A model generated the notes under the pieces. The model had not been told where the DNA came from and ran no database searches. It worked only from the letters and a program-made list of their open reading frames with translations. From the NCBI RefSeq assembly GCF_013340845.1, contig NZ_AP020335.1, positions 1,116,001 through 1,180,000 on the forward strand: a DNA stretch of 64,000 nucleotides. Reading direction: 5' to 3'. Below are positions 1 to 10,332 of this stretch, piece by piece. Numbering within the stretch: position 1 is the first letter of the stretch; the number at the start of each line of letters is the position of its first letter. The DNA comes from Hydrogenovibrio marinus (GTDB lineage: Bacteria > Pseudomonadota > Gammaproteobacteria > Thiomicrospirales > Thiomicrospiraceae). The position numbers were made by a program, and so were the translations under genes.

Positions 1-2002
1 TGAATAAGTCTTTGCCGCCAGGACCGGCAGCGAGGACCATACCTTCGGACATGCCAAAACGCATTTTTCTTGGGGCTAGGTTGGCGACCATGACCGTCAG
101 CTTGCCAACCAACTCTTCAGGCTGATAGGCCGATTTGATACCGGCAAATACCTGACGCTGTTCCAGGCCGATATCCAGTGTCAGCTTTAATAGTTTATCA
201 GCTTCCGGTACTGCTTCAGCATTGACGATTTTTGCGATACGAAAATCCAGCTTGGCAAAGTCGTCAAATGTGATTTCCGGTGCAATAGGGTCGATATCCG
301 CGTTTGCAGCTGCAGGCGCTGTTGCTTGAGGTTGAGCCGCAGGCATGCTTTGTTTGGAATCTTCAATCATTTTTTCAACGGCATCCATTTCAACTCGAGT
401 CATTAGTGGTTGGAACTTTTGAATGGTATGACCCATCAATGGCGATTCAATCGCATTCCAGTCTAAAGTGTTGAGCTGTAAGAAACCGAGTGCTTTTTCA
501 GCGGTTTCTGGCAGAACGGGCGCCAAATAAGTCAGCAGTACGCGGAACAGGTTGATGCCGACACTTACGGATTCATGAAGTTCAGCTTCTTTGCCTTCTT
601 GTTTTGCCAATACCCAAGGTGCTGTTTCATCAATGTATTCGTTAGCTCTATCGGCTAATGCCATTATTTCGCGCATCGCTTGACCGTATTCACGTTTTTC
701 GTAAAGTGAAGCAATCATTTCTGATTCAGCAACAAAAGACTGGTAAAGCGACTTGGCGTTATCCGAAAAGTCGTCAGCCAATTTGCCGTTAAATTTCTTC
801 ACCACGAATCCGGCACAACGGCTTGCAATATTGACAACTTTACCGACAAGATCAGAGTTGACGCGTTGGACGAAGTCTTCTATGTTCAAATCCAAATCGT
901 CGATGCGGCTGTTCAATTTGGTAGCGAAGTAGTAGCGCAAGTATTCTGAATTCAGATGATCCAAGTAGGTTTTTGCCATGATGAATGTACCGCGGGACTT
1001 CGACATTTTTTGTCCGTCAACCGTCAGGAAGCCATGAGCGAAAATAGCATCTGGTGTTCTGAAGTCCGCACCGGATAACATTGCAGGCCAGAAAAGAGCG
1101 TGGAAGTAGATGATGTCTTTACCGATGAAGTGGTAAAGTTCGGCGTCACTGCCTTGTTTCCAGAAGTCATCAAAGTTGATACCGGTCTTATCGCAAAGCG
1201 CTTTGAAGCTTGCCATATAACCGACTGGTGCATCCAACCACACATAGAAGAACTTATCTTGTTCACCTGGAATCTCAAATCCGAAGTAAGGGGCATCACG
1301 TGAAATATCCCAGCCACGAAGTCCTGACTCAAACCACTCGTCAAGTTTATTGGCGATTTGTGTTTGAAGGTGACCTTTGTGAGTCCATTCTTTCAGCATG
1401 TCGCCGAAGTGATCTAATTCAAAGAACAAATGGTCAGTTTCTTTTTCAACTGGCGTGGCGCCTGATACAGCAGATTTTGGGTTCAAAAGTTCGGTTGGGC
1501 TATAGGTTGCCCCGCAAACTTCGCAGTTATCGCCGTATTGATCTTCTGCTTTACACTTAGGGCAGGTTCCTTTGATAAAACGATCCGGTAAGAACATTTG
1601 TTTTTCCGGGTCATAAAACTGGGTAATTGTTTTACGTGAAATATGACCTTTTGCTTTTAGCTGTTCATAGATATAGCTAGCAAAATGACGGTTTTCCGGT
1701 GAATGCGTAGAGTGATAATGATCAAAAGCAATGTTGAAGCCGGCAAAGTCACGTTGATGTTCTTCAGAGACGCGTGCAATCAACTCTTCAGGCGCAATGC
1801 CTTCGGCTTGTGCGCGTAGCATGATCGGGGTTCCATGAGCATCGTCTGCACAGACGTAATAACACTCGTTTCCTCGCATTTTCTGAAAGCGAGACCAAAT
1901 GTCGGTTTGGATATATTCAACCAAGTGCCCCAAGTGAATAGGACCGTTTGCGTATGGAAGCGCGCTTGTAATCAGGATTTTTCGGCTAGCTGTTTGTGTC
2001 AT
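1..2002 (-). CDS. metG: Methionyl-tRNA synthetase, 3' end cut by window edge
   Basis: Class I aminoacyl-tRNA synthetase that charges tRNA-Met in the cytoplasm. The reverse strand starts [20 protein letters not shown], and about 667 codons are visible, against roughly 677 in the E. coli enzyme, so only about ten C-terminal residues lie outside the window. The HIGH-type motif reads PIHLGHL near residue 20, the knuckle cysteines CPKC and CEVC (around 1505-1570) form the zinc-binding insert, and KMSKS is followed by RGTF near 1000. The end reads [14 protein letters not shown], the C-terminal EMAP/Trbp111-like tRNA-binding and dimerisation domain. Transcribed leftward away from the STAS gene. Identification is secure. 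Confidence 0.97.
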   Translation of the reverse strand, partial: MTQTASRKILITSALPYANGPIHLGHLVEYIQTDIWSRFQKMRGNECYYVCADDAHGTPIMLRAQAEGIAPEELIARVSEEHQRDFAGFNIAFDHYHSTHSPENRHFASYIYEQLKAKGHISRKTITQFYDPEKQMFLPDRFIKGTCPKCKAEDQYGDNCEVCGATYSPTELLNPKSAVSGATPVEKETDHLFFELDHFGDMLKEWTHKGHLQTQIANKLDEWFESGLRGWDISRDAPYFGFEIPGEQDKFFYVWLDAPVGYMASFKALCDKTGINFDDFWKQGSDAELYHFIGKDIIYFHALFWPAMLSGADFRTPDAIFAHGFLTVDGQKMSKSRGTFIMAKTYLDHLNSEYLRYYFATKLNSRIDDLDLNIEDFVQRVNSDLVGKVVNIASRCAGFVVKKFNGKLADDFSDNAKSLYQSFVAESEMIASLYEKREYGQAMREIMALADRANEYIDETAPWVLAKQEGKEAELHESVSVGINLFRVLLTYLAPVLPETAEKALGFLQLNTLDWNAIESPLMGHTIQKFQPLMTRVEMDAVEKMIEDSKQSMPAAQPQATAPAAANADIDPIAPEITFDDFAKLDFRIAKIVNAEAVPEADKLLKLTLDIGLEQRQVFAGIKSAYQPEELVGKLTVMVANLAPRKMRFGMSEGMVLAAGPGGKDLF

Positions 2003-2297
2003 TGTTTTCTGAATCATTTATCTAAAAATTTGGACAAACATTATATGCTTTTTGAGGACGTTTTTTGCCAAAAGAAGCAGAAAGTAAGGGTTTTTTTCGA
2101 TACTTAAAGCTGCGCATGGTGCAATCAAAAAAACTATGGTTTGAAGAGTGACTTTTGGTGAAGTTTTAATTGCAGTCGGCATAAGTCTGATTTAATATGA
2201 CCCAAAGCGGCATTAACCTTGGTTTTATCAGGTGTTAAAATGGATTGTGTCGTTACGCACTCAAAACAATGCATTGTGCTACAGGGGAGGTTTAATC

Positions 2298-2597
2298 ATG
2301 GGTGTAAAAACTCAGGTGAATGATGGTGTGGTGAATATCTACATTAAAGGGAATTTTGATATTAGTTGCTACGATGATTTCAACAGGACGTTGAATGAGC
2401 ACTTAGATTCGGCATCCAAGTTCGTGATAGACCTGTCAGAGACCACTTATATGGACAGTTCGGCACTTGGTATGTTGTTGTTGCTTCGAGAGAAAACAGG
2501 CGGTAATCCTGCGAAAATCGAGTTTACCAATGTGACTCCAGAAGTAATGAATATTCTAAAGGTGGCGAAATTTGACCAATTGTTCACGATTGTCTAG
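2298..2597 (+). CDS. STAS-domain anti-anti-sigma-like protein
   Basis: A 99-residue single STAS domain. The signature DSSALGMLLLL around residues 56-66 carries the serine that is phosphorylated in SpoIIAA/RsbV-type antagonists. I chose the ATG at 2298 because GGGGAGG lies 8-13 bases upstream; a longer frame begins at 2232 but its extra residues do not resemble STAS. The next gene, 24 bases downstream, encodes a receiver-PP2C-ATPase protein, so the two probably form a partner-switching pair: the ATPase part could phosphorylate this serine and the PP2C part remove the phosphate. In Pseudomonas the HsbR-HsbA pair has the same arrangement. The downstream target (sigma factor, anti-sigma factor or diguanylate cyclase) is not visible here. 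Confidence 0.88.
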   Translation: MGVKTQVNDGVVNIYIKGNFDISCYDDFNRTLNEHLDSASKFVIDLSETTYMDSSALGMLLLLREKTGGNPAKIEFTNVTPEVMNILKVAKFDQLFTIV

Positions 2598-2621
2598 CTG
2601 GCAGTAATTGAGAGGGCTGCT

Positions 2622-4346
2622 TTGAGAATTCTCGTAGTTGACCCGTCCGAAACAAACCGTTTTTATTTAAAGCTCGTTCTTGAAAAAAACGGTTATGACG
2701 TTCTGCTTGCATCCAATGGTTTGGATGCCTATCAAATTTTCGAGTCAGAACCAGTTGATCTGGTTATTTCTGAATTAACCTTGCCTTTTATGAGCGCATA
2801 CGACTTGGTTGAGAAGATTAAGTCGAACTCGTCAAATCAAATGATTCCCGTTTTTATCTTGACGAACGAAGTGTGTTCCGAGGCGATACAAAAAGCCCTT
2901 GAAGTTGGTGCTGACGACTTCTTGCAAAAACCTTATTCCGAGCAGTTGTTTCTAGCCAAGATATTGTCTCTATTGCGCATGAAACAGTTGACGACAGAGC
3001 TTTATAAGTCGAATCAAACCATTTCTTCTTTACACAAAAACCTGGAGCTTGAACACCGTTCTGCTGAGCGTATTTTCGAGAAGTTTGTACATGGTCCTGG
3101 AAAGTTGGTTCCAGGTTTGGAAACACACATTAAGCCAGCTTCGATTTTTAACGGAGATGTCTTTCTTTCTACAGTGATGCCTTCTGGAAGTGTATTGGTA
3201 TTGCTGGGAGATTTTACTGGGCATGGTTTACCAGCAGCAATCGGCGCGATTCCTGTTGCGGAAGTTTTCTATTCCATGGTGCGAAGAGGGCGTACACCTT
3301 CCGAGGTGTTGAGTGTTATCAACAGCAAGTTGGAAGAAATACTGCCAACGCATATTTTCTTCAGTTGCATCATGGTTAAGATTCAACCGGATCGAAAGTT
3401 GGTTTCTATCTTTAACGCCGGTATGCAGCCTATTATCCAGTTGAATACTCAAACAAGAGAAACCGAGGAGTATGCGTCGAGTTCACCGCCTTTGGGTATC
3501 TTGAATACCAATGAGATGTCGCTGGATTTCTTACGTGTTGAGGTGGAGCCAGAAGATTGTTTCTTTTTGTACACGGATGGTATTGTGGAGGTCATGGATG
3601 CCAAGCGCAAAATGTTTGGCTTAGAGCGTCTAGTCCATGAAATATCATCGCATGATAATCCTACAATTAATGATTTGGTCGAGTCGGCAAAACTCTTTAG
3701 TGCCGAGCCTTTGTTTGAAGATGATGTTACGATTATCAAGTTATCAATGAACGAGATTCTTAGTGAGAACAAACAAAAGTTTTTGAGGTCATCTAATATT
3801 GAGGTTAAGCCGTCAACACAATGGCGGTTAACGTTTGATTTTTGTCATAAGAATATTCGCGTTAACGGCAATCCAACAGAAGGGATTGTGGACGCCATTA
3901 TGGTCATGCAGCCGTTGATTTCTTTTAAAGAAGACTTGTACTTGGTGATATCTGAGCTTTATGCCAATGCGGTGGAGCACGGTTTATTGAATCTTGATTC
4001 ATCCATTAAGGATCAACCAGACGGGTTCAGTAAGTTTAGCGAACTTAAGAACCAACGTTTGTCGACGTTGGAAGACGGTAAAATCACCATCTGTGTCAAA
4101 CAGGTTCCGAAAAGTCAGCATTCTGGAGAGATAGAGATTCGAGTTTCTCATTCTTCATTCAGCGAGTCCGAAAATGACCATCAGAGTGTAAAACAGTTAA
4201 TGGCTGAAGCTAAAGAAAACGCGTTTTCCGGGAGAGGGTTGCTGTTGGTGAAAGCACTGTGTCAATCTCTGACGTTGGACTTGGATAATGCAACCGCAAC
4301 CGCCGTTTTTGTTTGGCAACAACCTGAGGCACTCAACGAAGCCTAG
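2622..4346 (+). CDS. Receiver-PP2C phosphatase-HATPase partner-switching regulator
   Basis: A 574-residue three-domain protein starting at TTG, with AGAGGG just upstream. Residues 1-120 are a CheY-like receiver, about 150-375 a SpoIIE/RsbU-type PP2C serine phosphatase (NGDVF, GDFTGHGLPAA, YTDGIVE and DDVTI provide the metal-binding aspartates), and about 395-570 an anti-sigma-type HATPase (SELYANAVEHG N-box, GRGLLLVKAL G-box). The receiver is atypical: the phospho-acceptor position reads VISELTLP, Glu51 instead of Asp, and the acidic pair is DP (residues 7-8), while the T of FILTN and K of QKPY are kept. It therefore may not be switched by ordinary phosphorylation. It is likely to act on the STAS protein encoded just upstream, with both phosphatase and kinase activities. 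Confidence 0.9.
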   Translation: MRILVVDPSETNRFYLKLVLEKNGYDVLLASNGLDAYQIFESEPVDLVISELTLPFMSAYDLVEKIKSNSSNQMIPVFILTNEVCSEAIQKALEVGADDFLQKPYSEQLFLAKILSLLRMKQLTTELYKSNQTISSLHKNLELEHRSAERIFEKFVHGPGKLVPGLETHIKPASIFNGDVFLSTVMPSGSVLVLLGDFTGHGLPAAIGAIPVAEVFYSMVRRGRTPSEVLSVINSKLEEILPTHIFFSCIMVKIQPDRKLVSIFNAGMQPIIQLNTQTRETEEYASSSPPLGILNTNEMSLDFLRVEVEPEDCFFLYTDGIVEVMDAKRKMFGLERLVHEISSHDNPTINDLVESAKLFSAEPLFEDDVTIIKLSMNEILSENKQKFLRSSNIEVKPSTQWRLTFDFCHKNIRVNGNPTEGIVDAIMVMQPLISFKEDLYLVISELYANAVEHGLLNLDSSIKDQPDGFSKFSELKNQRLSTLEDGKITICVKQVPKSQHSGEIEIRVSHSSFSESENDHQSVKQLMAEAKENAFSGRGLLLVKALCQSLTLDLDNATATAVFVWQQPEALNEA

Positions 4347-4423
4347 AGTTTTTAGGCAGATTTTCTCAGAAGAAAGCGGCTATGCCACATCTCTTTTATC
4401 CACTCATCAAATGCCTTAAAGTC

Positions 4424-5548
4424 TTAGCTATTCTCCACCACGATGTTGGGGAACACTGATGCATAGCTTTTTCGTTGTAAAGCAATGTCACTGCCAATTG
4501 CCCAGGCCATTTGGCGGTAACGACCGGCAATTTCTCCAGCAGGTTGTTCAACCAGTGCAGGTTTTCCTGTGTCCATTCCAATTCTGATATGACTGTCTAG
4601 TGGAAGTTGTCCAAGCAGTTTGGTATTGGATTCCGTTGCCAGAGTGGCACCGCCATGCTCGCCGAAAATAGCTTCTTCATGCCCACATTGGCTACAGACA
4701 TGTGTACTCATGTTTTCAATAATGCCTAGAATTGGAATATTTACTTTTTCAAACATTTTCAAACCTTTGCGAGCATCAATTAAAGCAATTTCCTGTGGGG
4801 TTGTTACCACAACCGCACCCGTCACCGGGATTTGCTGTGATAAGGTAAGTTGAACATCTCCCGTTCCTGGAGGAAGATCAATTACCAAATAATCCAAGTC
4901 TGACCAGTTTGTTTCTTTCAACAACTGCATAAGTGTCTGTGTGACGATAGGCCCACGCCAAATCATTGGTTCCGCAGGGTCAATTAAAAAGCCAATAGAC
5001 ATCAGCTTAAGGCCGTGGGCTTCTAAAGGTTCCATGCTTTTGCCATCCAATGTCTGTGGCTTATCGTGAATACCAAGCATTGTCGGAACGCTTGGACCGT
5101 AAATATCAGCATCTAGAATTCCAACTTTTGCGCCTTCTTGTTGAAGTGCTAACGCCAAGTTCACACTGGTTGTGGATTTACCAACACCGCCTTTACCGGA
5201 TGCCACTGCAATGATGTTTTTAACCCCTGCCAGTGGTTGCGACTGATTTTGAGTTTGGTGGGTAATAATGTCAGTAGCCCAACTGACTTTGATTTCTTTA
5301 ACTTCTTCATTCTGAAGGAGCGTATGACTGAGTTGTTGTTCCAGAGCAGGCCATAATGAGCGCGCAGCGAAAGGCAAGCTGATATCAAGGCTAAGAATAC
5401 CTTTTTTAAAACTGGCATCTTTTAGTATTTTGTCATGAAAGACAGAGCTATCAACCCCTTCAATATTCAGGTTGTGAATGGCGGATTCCAAGTCATTCTG
5501 TAGAGGTTCACTGAGAGCGGAAGAGAATATTTTTTTTAGGAAGCTCAT
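4424..5548 (-). CDS. apbC: Mrp/ApbC-family Fe-S cluster carrier ATPase
   Basis: A 374-residue P-loop ATPase of the Mrp/NBP35 family, which carries and delivers [4Fe-4S] clusters to apo-proteins in the cytoplasm. An N-terminal DUF59/MIP18-like region (about 1-95) precedes the deviant Walker A GKGGVGKST near residue 117. DADIYGPSVP and DLPPGTGD follow, and CSQCG around residue 286 is the CxxC that binds the bridging cluster in this family. It is transcribed leftward and ends convergently with the partner-switching gene. Between its start and the dcd stop lies one copy of the 19-bp dispersed repeat. Length and motifs are normal. Confidence 0.95.
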   Translation of the reverse strand: MSFLKKIFSSALSEPLQNDLESAIHNLNIEGVDSSVFHDKILKDASFKKGILSLDISLPFAARSLWPALEQQLSHTLLQNEEVKEIKVSWATDIITHQTQNQSQPLAGVKNIIAVASGKGGVGKSTTSVNLALALQQEGAKVGILDADIYGPSVPTMLGIHDKPQTLDGKSMEPLEAHGLKLMSIGFLIDPAEPMIWRGPIVTQTLMQLLKETNWSDLDYLVIDLPPGTGDVQLTLSQQIPVTGAVVVTTPQEIALIDARKGLKMFEKVNIPILGIIENMSTHVCSQCGHEEAIFGEHGGATLATESNTKLLGQLPLDSHIRIGMDTGKPALVEQPAGEIAGRYRQMAWAIGSDIALQRKSYASVFPNIVVENS

Positions 5549-5606
5549 GGTAACGTCCTCATAAGGTTAAATTTTAGAGTTGCTGGCATTTGGAAGGGAG
5601 GTAACC

Positions 5607-5625
5607 CCCCAACCTGGTAGATTTT
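5607..5625 (-). repeat. 19-bp dispersed repeat, copy 1 (A type)
   Basis: The reverse strand reads AAAATCTACCAGGTTGGGG and is followed by two more Gs. It lies between the stop of dcd and the start of apbC, both leftward, so it is in the 5' leader of apbC if the two are co-transcribed. Confidence 0.9.
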
Positions 5626-5649
5626 AGCTTGATTTTTATTTGTTAGCGT

Positions 5650-6273
5650 TTAGCTTAGTAGGTCAAGCTGGCGCTCGTCCATATTGCGAGCTTGATCTTG
5701 AGTGATGCGGCTTGCAGTTGGGCCTTTCTGGTCGCGGTACTTTGCATCTGCGCGTTTGTTGTAAGGCTTAATTGCAGCACTGGACAAGGTTTCAAAGTTG
5801 ATGGCGCAAATATCCATTCCAGGTCTTAGTGCCAATGGCAGCTTACCGCTGTTGAATATTTCCAATACGATTTGTCCATTCCAGCCTGGATCAATTCGGT
5901 GCGCGGTAACGTGTACCATCAAGCCAAGTCTGGCCAGACTGGAGCGCCCATCCAACCAGCCGACCAAATCATCCGGAATAGAGACGGACTCAAATGTCGC
6001 CGCCAATGCCAATTCTCCTGGATGCAGGAAGAAAGCGTCACCTTCAGCAATGGTAATTTCATCGCCCATTATCGTGTCCATGATTTTTTGCATTTGATTG
6101 CTTGGACCACTCAGATCGATATAAGGGGCGGTATGATCATTGAAGACACGAAATTTGTTATCGAGCCTTAAATCGACGCTAATGCCTTTGATTTTGCTCT
6201 GATCAGGCATAGGCTCGATTCCGATTTTGCCGATTTTTAAATGCTGGATAATATCTCTATCGCTTAACTTCAT
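5650..6273 (-). CDS. dcd: dCTP deaminase
   Basis: A trimeric dUTPase-fold enzyme converting dCTP to dUTP and ammonia, the main route to dUMP for thymidylate in gammaproteobacteria. It has 207 residues, slightly longer than the 193 of E. coli. It starts [12 protein letters not shown] and contains [22 protein letters not shown] and [16 protein letters not shown], where the Glu of VLEI corresponds to the catalytic glutamate. It sits 13 bases below the DUF3108 gene and on the same strand as purN and purM, so this group of nucleotide genes may form one leftward operon. Confidence 0.96.
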   Translation of the reverse strand: MKLSDRDIIQHLKIGKIGIEPMPDQSKIKGISVDLRLDNKFRVFNDHTAPYIDLSGPSNQMQKIMDTIMGDEITIAEGDAFFLHPGELALAATFESVSIPDDLVGWLDGRSSLARLGLMVHVTAHRIDPGWNGQIVLEIFNSGKLPLALRPGMDICAINFETLSSAAIKPYNKRADAKYRDQKGPTASRITQDQARNMDERQLDLLS

Positions 6274-6285
6274 AGTCTTTTTCTA

Positions 6286-7026
6286 TCAGTTGGAAAAGTC
6301 GGGGACTCTGTTTAATTCAAGCGTAATTGTTCTCTTTTCCGCTTTGTTTTCAATTTCAATTTGTCCGGGAAAATCTCTTATTTCCGGTACAAGCCATAAT
6401 TTAACGCTCATTTTATCATTATGGAACTCAAAGCGCTTCGTTTGTAGCTCATCCTTAAAATCCAGATCAATTTCGTCTGGCTGGTTGGTTACCGAAAACA
6501 GGATTTTTTGTTGTATCTTGTTGTCTTGGAAGTACAGGTTATTGAGTGGCAAATGATTGAGCACACGGTACTGGATTGCATAAGCAATGGAAATGGTGTC
6601 ATACACCAGTTTGTGCAATGGCCAGTTTTTGTTTTCTTCCACATAATGCACACGATGTTTCGCATCGTCGCGAATGAGGGTGTAGGTTTTGTGCACGGTG
6701 TGGTCATCATAATGGCGGGTCAGATACTTTTTGTACTCAAGCCATTTGAACTCTTTGTCGTTCTGAATCAGTTTGATTTTTTCGATAGCGGATTCGTTGA
6801 TAAAGCGCTGCGCCCATTTTGGTGGTGAGGCTTCACTTGTTAGTAGGCAGTTTTGTTGTTGGCAGCTTAGGGACTGCTTGGCTTCGCCTACGTTAAACCC
6901 AAACACGCGCACATTGAACGTCGCTTTGAAAGGGTAAAGTGTTTCCGCACGAGATGGCGCAGAGAATAGGGCTAAGCAAGCTAAAAAAGTGAGGGTTAGG
7001 TGATGGGGTTTATTGAATAAAAACAT
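6286..7026 (-). CDS. DUF3108 periplasmic protein
   Basis: A 246-residue protein with an N-terminal signal peptide (hydrophobic residues 9-24, cleavage probably after SRA). The mature part starts ETLYPFKATFNVRVFGFNVG, which matches the DUF3108 pattern, a beta-rich fold of unknown function. The gene is eight bases downstream of purN and thirteen upstream of dcd, a common placement in gammaproteobacteria. No catalytic motif is apparent. The function is unknown; a role in the envelope is inferred from the signal peptide only. Confidence 0.8.
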   Translation of the reverse strand: MFLFNKPHHLTLTFLACLALFSAPSRAETLYPFKATFNVRVFGFNVGEAKQSLSCQQQNCLLTSEASPPKWAQRFINESAIEKIKLIQNDKEFKWLEYKKYLTRHYDDHTVHKTYTLIRDDAKHRVHYVEENKNWPLHKLVYDTISIAYAIQYRVLNHLPLNNLYFQDNKIQQKILFSVTNQPDEIDLDFKDELQTKRFEFHNDKMSVKLWLVPEIRDFPGQIEIENKAEKRTITLELNRVPDFSN

Positions 7027-7034
7027 GGTGCCGC

Positions 7035-7703
7035 CTAGCGTTCTCTTTGCGTGATTTCAGCGAAATCAAGCGGTGCTGTCAGTAATTCGCCTTTAAAACG
7101 CACTTTATTGTCTTCTAGTGTCAATGTACCAGATGCCAGCCAGTCTGCAACCAAAGGATAAGTTTGGTGTTCAAGCGTGTGAATTTTTTGACGTAGGGTT
7201 TCTACGCTATCGTTTTGCTCTATCGTGACTTTTGCTTGAAGGATAACAGGGCCGCCATCTAGTTCAGCAGTGACAAAATGAATACTTAAACCGTGTTCGC
7301 TATCCCCAGCCTCTAATGCTCGCTGATGGGTATCAAGCCCAGGGTATTTAGGCAGCAATGAAGGGTGGATGTTCAGCATACGTCCCAAAAAGTGATGGGT
7401 GAATGCTGACGTTAGTATGCGCATGAATCCAGCCAAAATAACCACTTGCACTTGCTTGGCATCCAGTGCGTCAATCATAGCCAGATCAAAGGCTTCACGA
7501 GAGTCATAGGCTTTATGGTCTAACACTAAGGTTTCAATGCCGGCAGATTTAGCTCGATCAAGACCTTTGACATTGGGACGATTGGAAATGACGAGTTGGA
7601 TGTCGTAGTGAGAGTGAGGCTGTGCATCAATCAGGGCTTGCAGGTTACTGCCATTGCCTGAAATTAAAACAGCGATAGGAGTTCTTTGAGATGTTTGTGT
7701 CAT
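7035..7703 (-). CDS. purN: Phosphoribosylglycinamide formyltransferase
   Basis: Catalyses the third step of purine synthesis, transferring the formyl group of 10-formyl-THF to GAR. It has 222 residues. PIAVLISGNGSNLQALIDA gives the nucleotide-binding loop. NIHPSLLPKYPGLDTHQRAL holds the catalytic Asn and His pair, and HFVTAELDGGPVILQ holds the catalytic Asp. It is close behind purM on the same strand, the usual purMN pair. Confidence 0.97.
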   Translation of the reverse strand: MTQTSQRTPIAVLISGNGSNLQALIDAQPHSHYDIQLVISNRPNVKGLDRAKSAGIETLVLDHKAYDSREAFDLAMIDALDAKQVQVVILAGFMRILTSAFTHHFLGRMLNIHPSLLPKYPGLDTHQRALEAGDSEHGLSIHFVTAELDGGPVILQAKVTIEQNDSVETLRQKIHTLEHQTYPLVADWLASGTLTLEDNKVRFKGELLTAPLDFAEITQRER

Positions 7704-7768
7704 ATCCGTTTAGCATCGGCCAGAGACCGATGCGTTAGCGTTATATCAAGTTGGGTTAAACGGATGGA

Positions 7769-8812
7769 TTAAAGCAATTCAACGTGTGGTTCAGTTTGGC
7801 TTGATGTTTCGATCTTACCAATTTCAACCACTGTTTCACCCATTTGGCTGAGTGCCGCTATGGCTTTATCTTTATCCGTAGCGTCAACCACAATCACGAG
7901 ACCGATACCACAGTTTAGCGTACGGTGCATTTCGTGGAATTCAACATTCCCAGCCTGTTGGATCCAGTCAAATACCGCAGGACGTTTCCAACTTGAAGTG
8001 TCGATTTTCGCCAGAGTATTCTCAGGCATAACGCGAGGTAGGTTCTCAAGTAAGCCACCACCTGTGATGTGTGAAATGGCATGAATGTCGACGCTTTTCA
8101 TTAACTCCAATACAGACTTAACATAAATACGGGTTGGTGCCATCAATGCATCAATCAATGGTTGACCATCACAATCCGATTGAAGGTCAACTTTACTGAC
8201 TTCAATGATTTTGCGGATTAATGAATAACCGTTTGAGTGAGGGCCAGAAGAGGCAAGGCCTAACATAATGTCGCCTTCTTTTACTTTGGTACCGTCAATC
8301 AAATCCGCTTTTTCCACGATACCAACACAGAAGCCGGCCAAATCATAATCGCCATCTGGGTACATGCCCGGCATTTCAGCAGTTTCACCACCAATCAACG
8401 CACAACCAGACTGCAAACAACCTTCGCCGATGCCGGAAATAACGTCTTTTGCAACGGCAATATCAAGTTTCCCTGTCGCATAGTAATCCAAGAAGAATAG
8501 CGGTTCCGCACCTTGCACAATCAGGTCGTTCACACACATGGCCACCAAATCGATACCCACTTGGTCGTGTTTACCACTTTCAATCGCCAAACGAAGCTTG
8601 GTACCAACACCGTCAGTTCCTGAAACCAAAAGTGGATGTTTGTATTTATCCATCGGAAGCTCGAACAAAGCACCAAAACCACCTAAAGAGGCTGATACTT
8701 CAGGGCGACGAGTCGCTTTTGCAATAGGTTTGATGGCTTCTACTAGGGCATTACCTGCGTCGATGTCTACGCCGGCATCTTTATAACTGATCGATTGGGT
8801 TTCTGTTGTCAT
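7769..8812 (-). CDS. purM: Phosphoribosylformylglycinamidine cyclo-ligase
   Basis: AIR synthetase, step five of purine biosynthesis, ATP-dependent ring closure of FGAM. From the ATG at 8812 it has 347 residues, like E. coli (345). A longer frame starting with TTG at 8851 adds thirteen residues that the family lacks. Recognisable stretches are [19 protein letters not shown] at the start, [43 protein letters not shown] and [13 protein letters not shown]. It is divergent from the DUF2066 gene; the 147-base gap holds both promoters. Confidence 0.97.
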   Translation of the reverse strand: MTTETQSISYKDAGVDIDAGNALVEAIKPIAKATRRPEVSASLGGFGALFELPMDKYKHPLLVSGTDGVGTKLRLAIESGKHDQVGIDLVAMCVNDLIVQGAEPLFFLDYYATGKLDIAVAKDVISGIGEGCLQSGCALIGGETAEMPGMYPDGDYDLAGFCVGIVEKADLIDGTKVKEGDIMLGLASSGPHSNGYSLIRKIIEVSKVDLQSDCDGQPLIDALMAPTRIYVKSVLELMKSVDIHAISHITGGGLLENLPRVMPENTLAKIDTSSWKRPAVFDWIQQAGNVEFHEMHRTLNCGIGLVIVVDATDKDKAIAALSQMGETVVEIGKIETSSQTEPHVELL

Positions 8813-8959
8813 ACGTATGTTTCTTGTTAATCGCGTTGATTTTCGGGGCAAGCTTAAGTTTAAAACTCATCCCAAAAAGCGTTTATTAAATATTATTAAG
8901 TGTCAAAAAATCGGATAACATATTGTAACTAAAATTTAAGTAATAAGCAGGAAACTTTG

Positions 8960-10270
8960 ATGCTTGGCGTCTGGCAAAATAATTGTAGAAGAGTTCAAAA
9001 AGTCGTGGCGATGTTATTCGTCATGTCTGCCTTTTTTGTAGGGAGTGCTGCGCACGCCGGAGATGAGCTTTTCGATGTCAAAATTCCAATATCGGATTCC
9101 GATGCCAATTTATCGAAGCAAGACCAGTTTGATAAAGCCTTGGCGGAAGCTTCACGTGTGGAGTTGATGCGTTTGACTGGGCGTCTCGATATCAATGACG
9201 ACGACGAGTTCCAAGAGTTGTTACAAAACCCTAAAGATTGGTTGAGCCGCTATAGCTATCAACCTATTGTTCAAGAAGGGGTTGCGGTTGGAACGCAAAT
9301 AGAATTTAGCTTCGATAGAAAGCATATTTACCAATATTTTCAGAAGCACAATCTTGTGCTGTGGCCTTATAGCAATCGTCCCAACACCTTGGTGTTCGGG
9401 TCTCAGAAATTGGGTAACGACACAGTCAATCTGAATTCTGACGCTTTGGAAGATAATCCTGCTTTGGATTACAGAAAGCCCGCGGAACGTATGGGAGTAC
9501 CTGTTTTGGAGCCTTCTGATGCAGTGGTTTCTTCTCTGTGGATTTACCCGTTGCAAAACGCTTCGCCTGAACAGGTTGTATTTTTGGAGTCTCAAGCTAA
9601 AGCGGACTACCTGATGACCTACCAGGAAGAAGTGTCGGAAACTGGTGACAAAACTTTTCATTGGGAGCTGTTTGACAAGCAGGGTCAAAAAGTTCTAGAT
9701 GGTCAAGCCGACAATACGCTTGCCATGGATAATTTGAAAGACATTTTTGCAAGGCTCTTGGATTACTATTCGCAAGGCTATCGTGCTCAAGCCGATATTC
9801 TGGGATCACTTACCTTGACGCTGGATAATGTGAAGCAGGTGGAGGATTTGGAGTCGGTAGAGGCCGCATTGAACAACCTAAAACCGGTCGTCCATTCCGT
9901 GAGATTGAACACCTTGCAAAACAATCAGGCGAACTTCGAAATTATTTACCAAGGTATTTACAGTAACCTGTTAACCAAAATTCAGCAGATTCCACATGTT
10001 TTGGTAACTGATAACGATACGGTTATCGGTGTCGTTCAGGCAAAATGGTCTGAAGAAGCCCAACCTAGCCAACCTGTTAATTCATCCGACACAGGCGTAG
10101 CGCCAGATACAGTCACTCCCGCTGGAACGAGTAGCACGCCTTTAGCGACACCTGGGCAGACTTCCGGTAATTCCGCTTCACAAAGTCCTCAGCTTGAAAA
10201 AGGTAATGATGTCCAAACCGAAGGGGCTGTTATAGAAACCATGCCAAAAAGCGAATCCATCGCACCTTAA
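8960..10270 (+). CDS. DUF2066 exported protein
   Basis: A 436-residue protein with an N-terminal signal peptide (hydrophobic core about residues 15-32, cleavage probably after AHA). The segment DVKIPISDSDANLSKQDQFD and the following ALAEASRVELMRLTG are typical of DUF2066 proteins encoded next to purM in gammaproteobacteria. The C-terminal 70 residues are low in complexity, rich in Ser, Thr, Pro and Gln. I prefer the ATG at 8960, which has CAGGA at good spacing, over the TTG one codon earlier. Function is unknown; context only suggests an envelope protein conserved near hda. Confidence 0.8.
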   Translation: MLGVWQNNCRRVQKVVAMLFVMSAFFVGSAAHAGDELFDVKIPISDSDANLSKQDQFDKALAEASRVELMRLTGRLDINDDDEFQELLQNPKDWLSRYSYQPIVQEGVAVGTQIEFSFDRKHIYQYFQKHNLVLWPYSNRPNTLVFGSQKLGNDTVNLNSDALEDNPALDYRKPAERMGVPVLEPSDAVVSSLWIYPLQNASPEQVVFLESQAKADYLMTYQEEVSETGDKTFHWELFDKQGQKVLDGQADNTLAMDNLKDIFARLLDYYSQGYRAQADILGSLTLTLDNVKQVEDLESVEAALNNLKPVVHSVRLNTLQNNQANFEIIYQGIYSNLLTKIQQIPHVLVTDNDTVIGVVQAKWSEEAQPSQPVNSSDTGVAPDTVTPAGTSSTPLATPGQTSGNSASQSPQLEKGNDVQTEGAVIETMPKSESIAP

Positions 10271-10332
10271 TGTCGAATGTTTGACGAGTTTAAACCAATG
10301 TCCATACCAACTATCTTCACTGTGACAACGCC

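Noticed and set aside
9221-9688. Long reverse-strand open frame inside the DUF2066 gene
   Set aside because: The + strand frame has a signal peptide and family motifs; the reverse frame has no ribosome site or recognisable protein.
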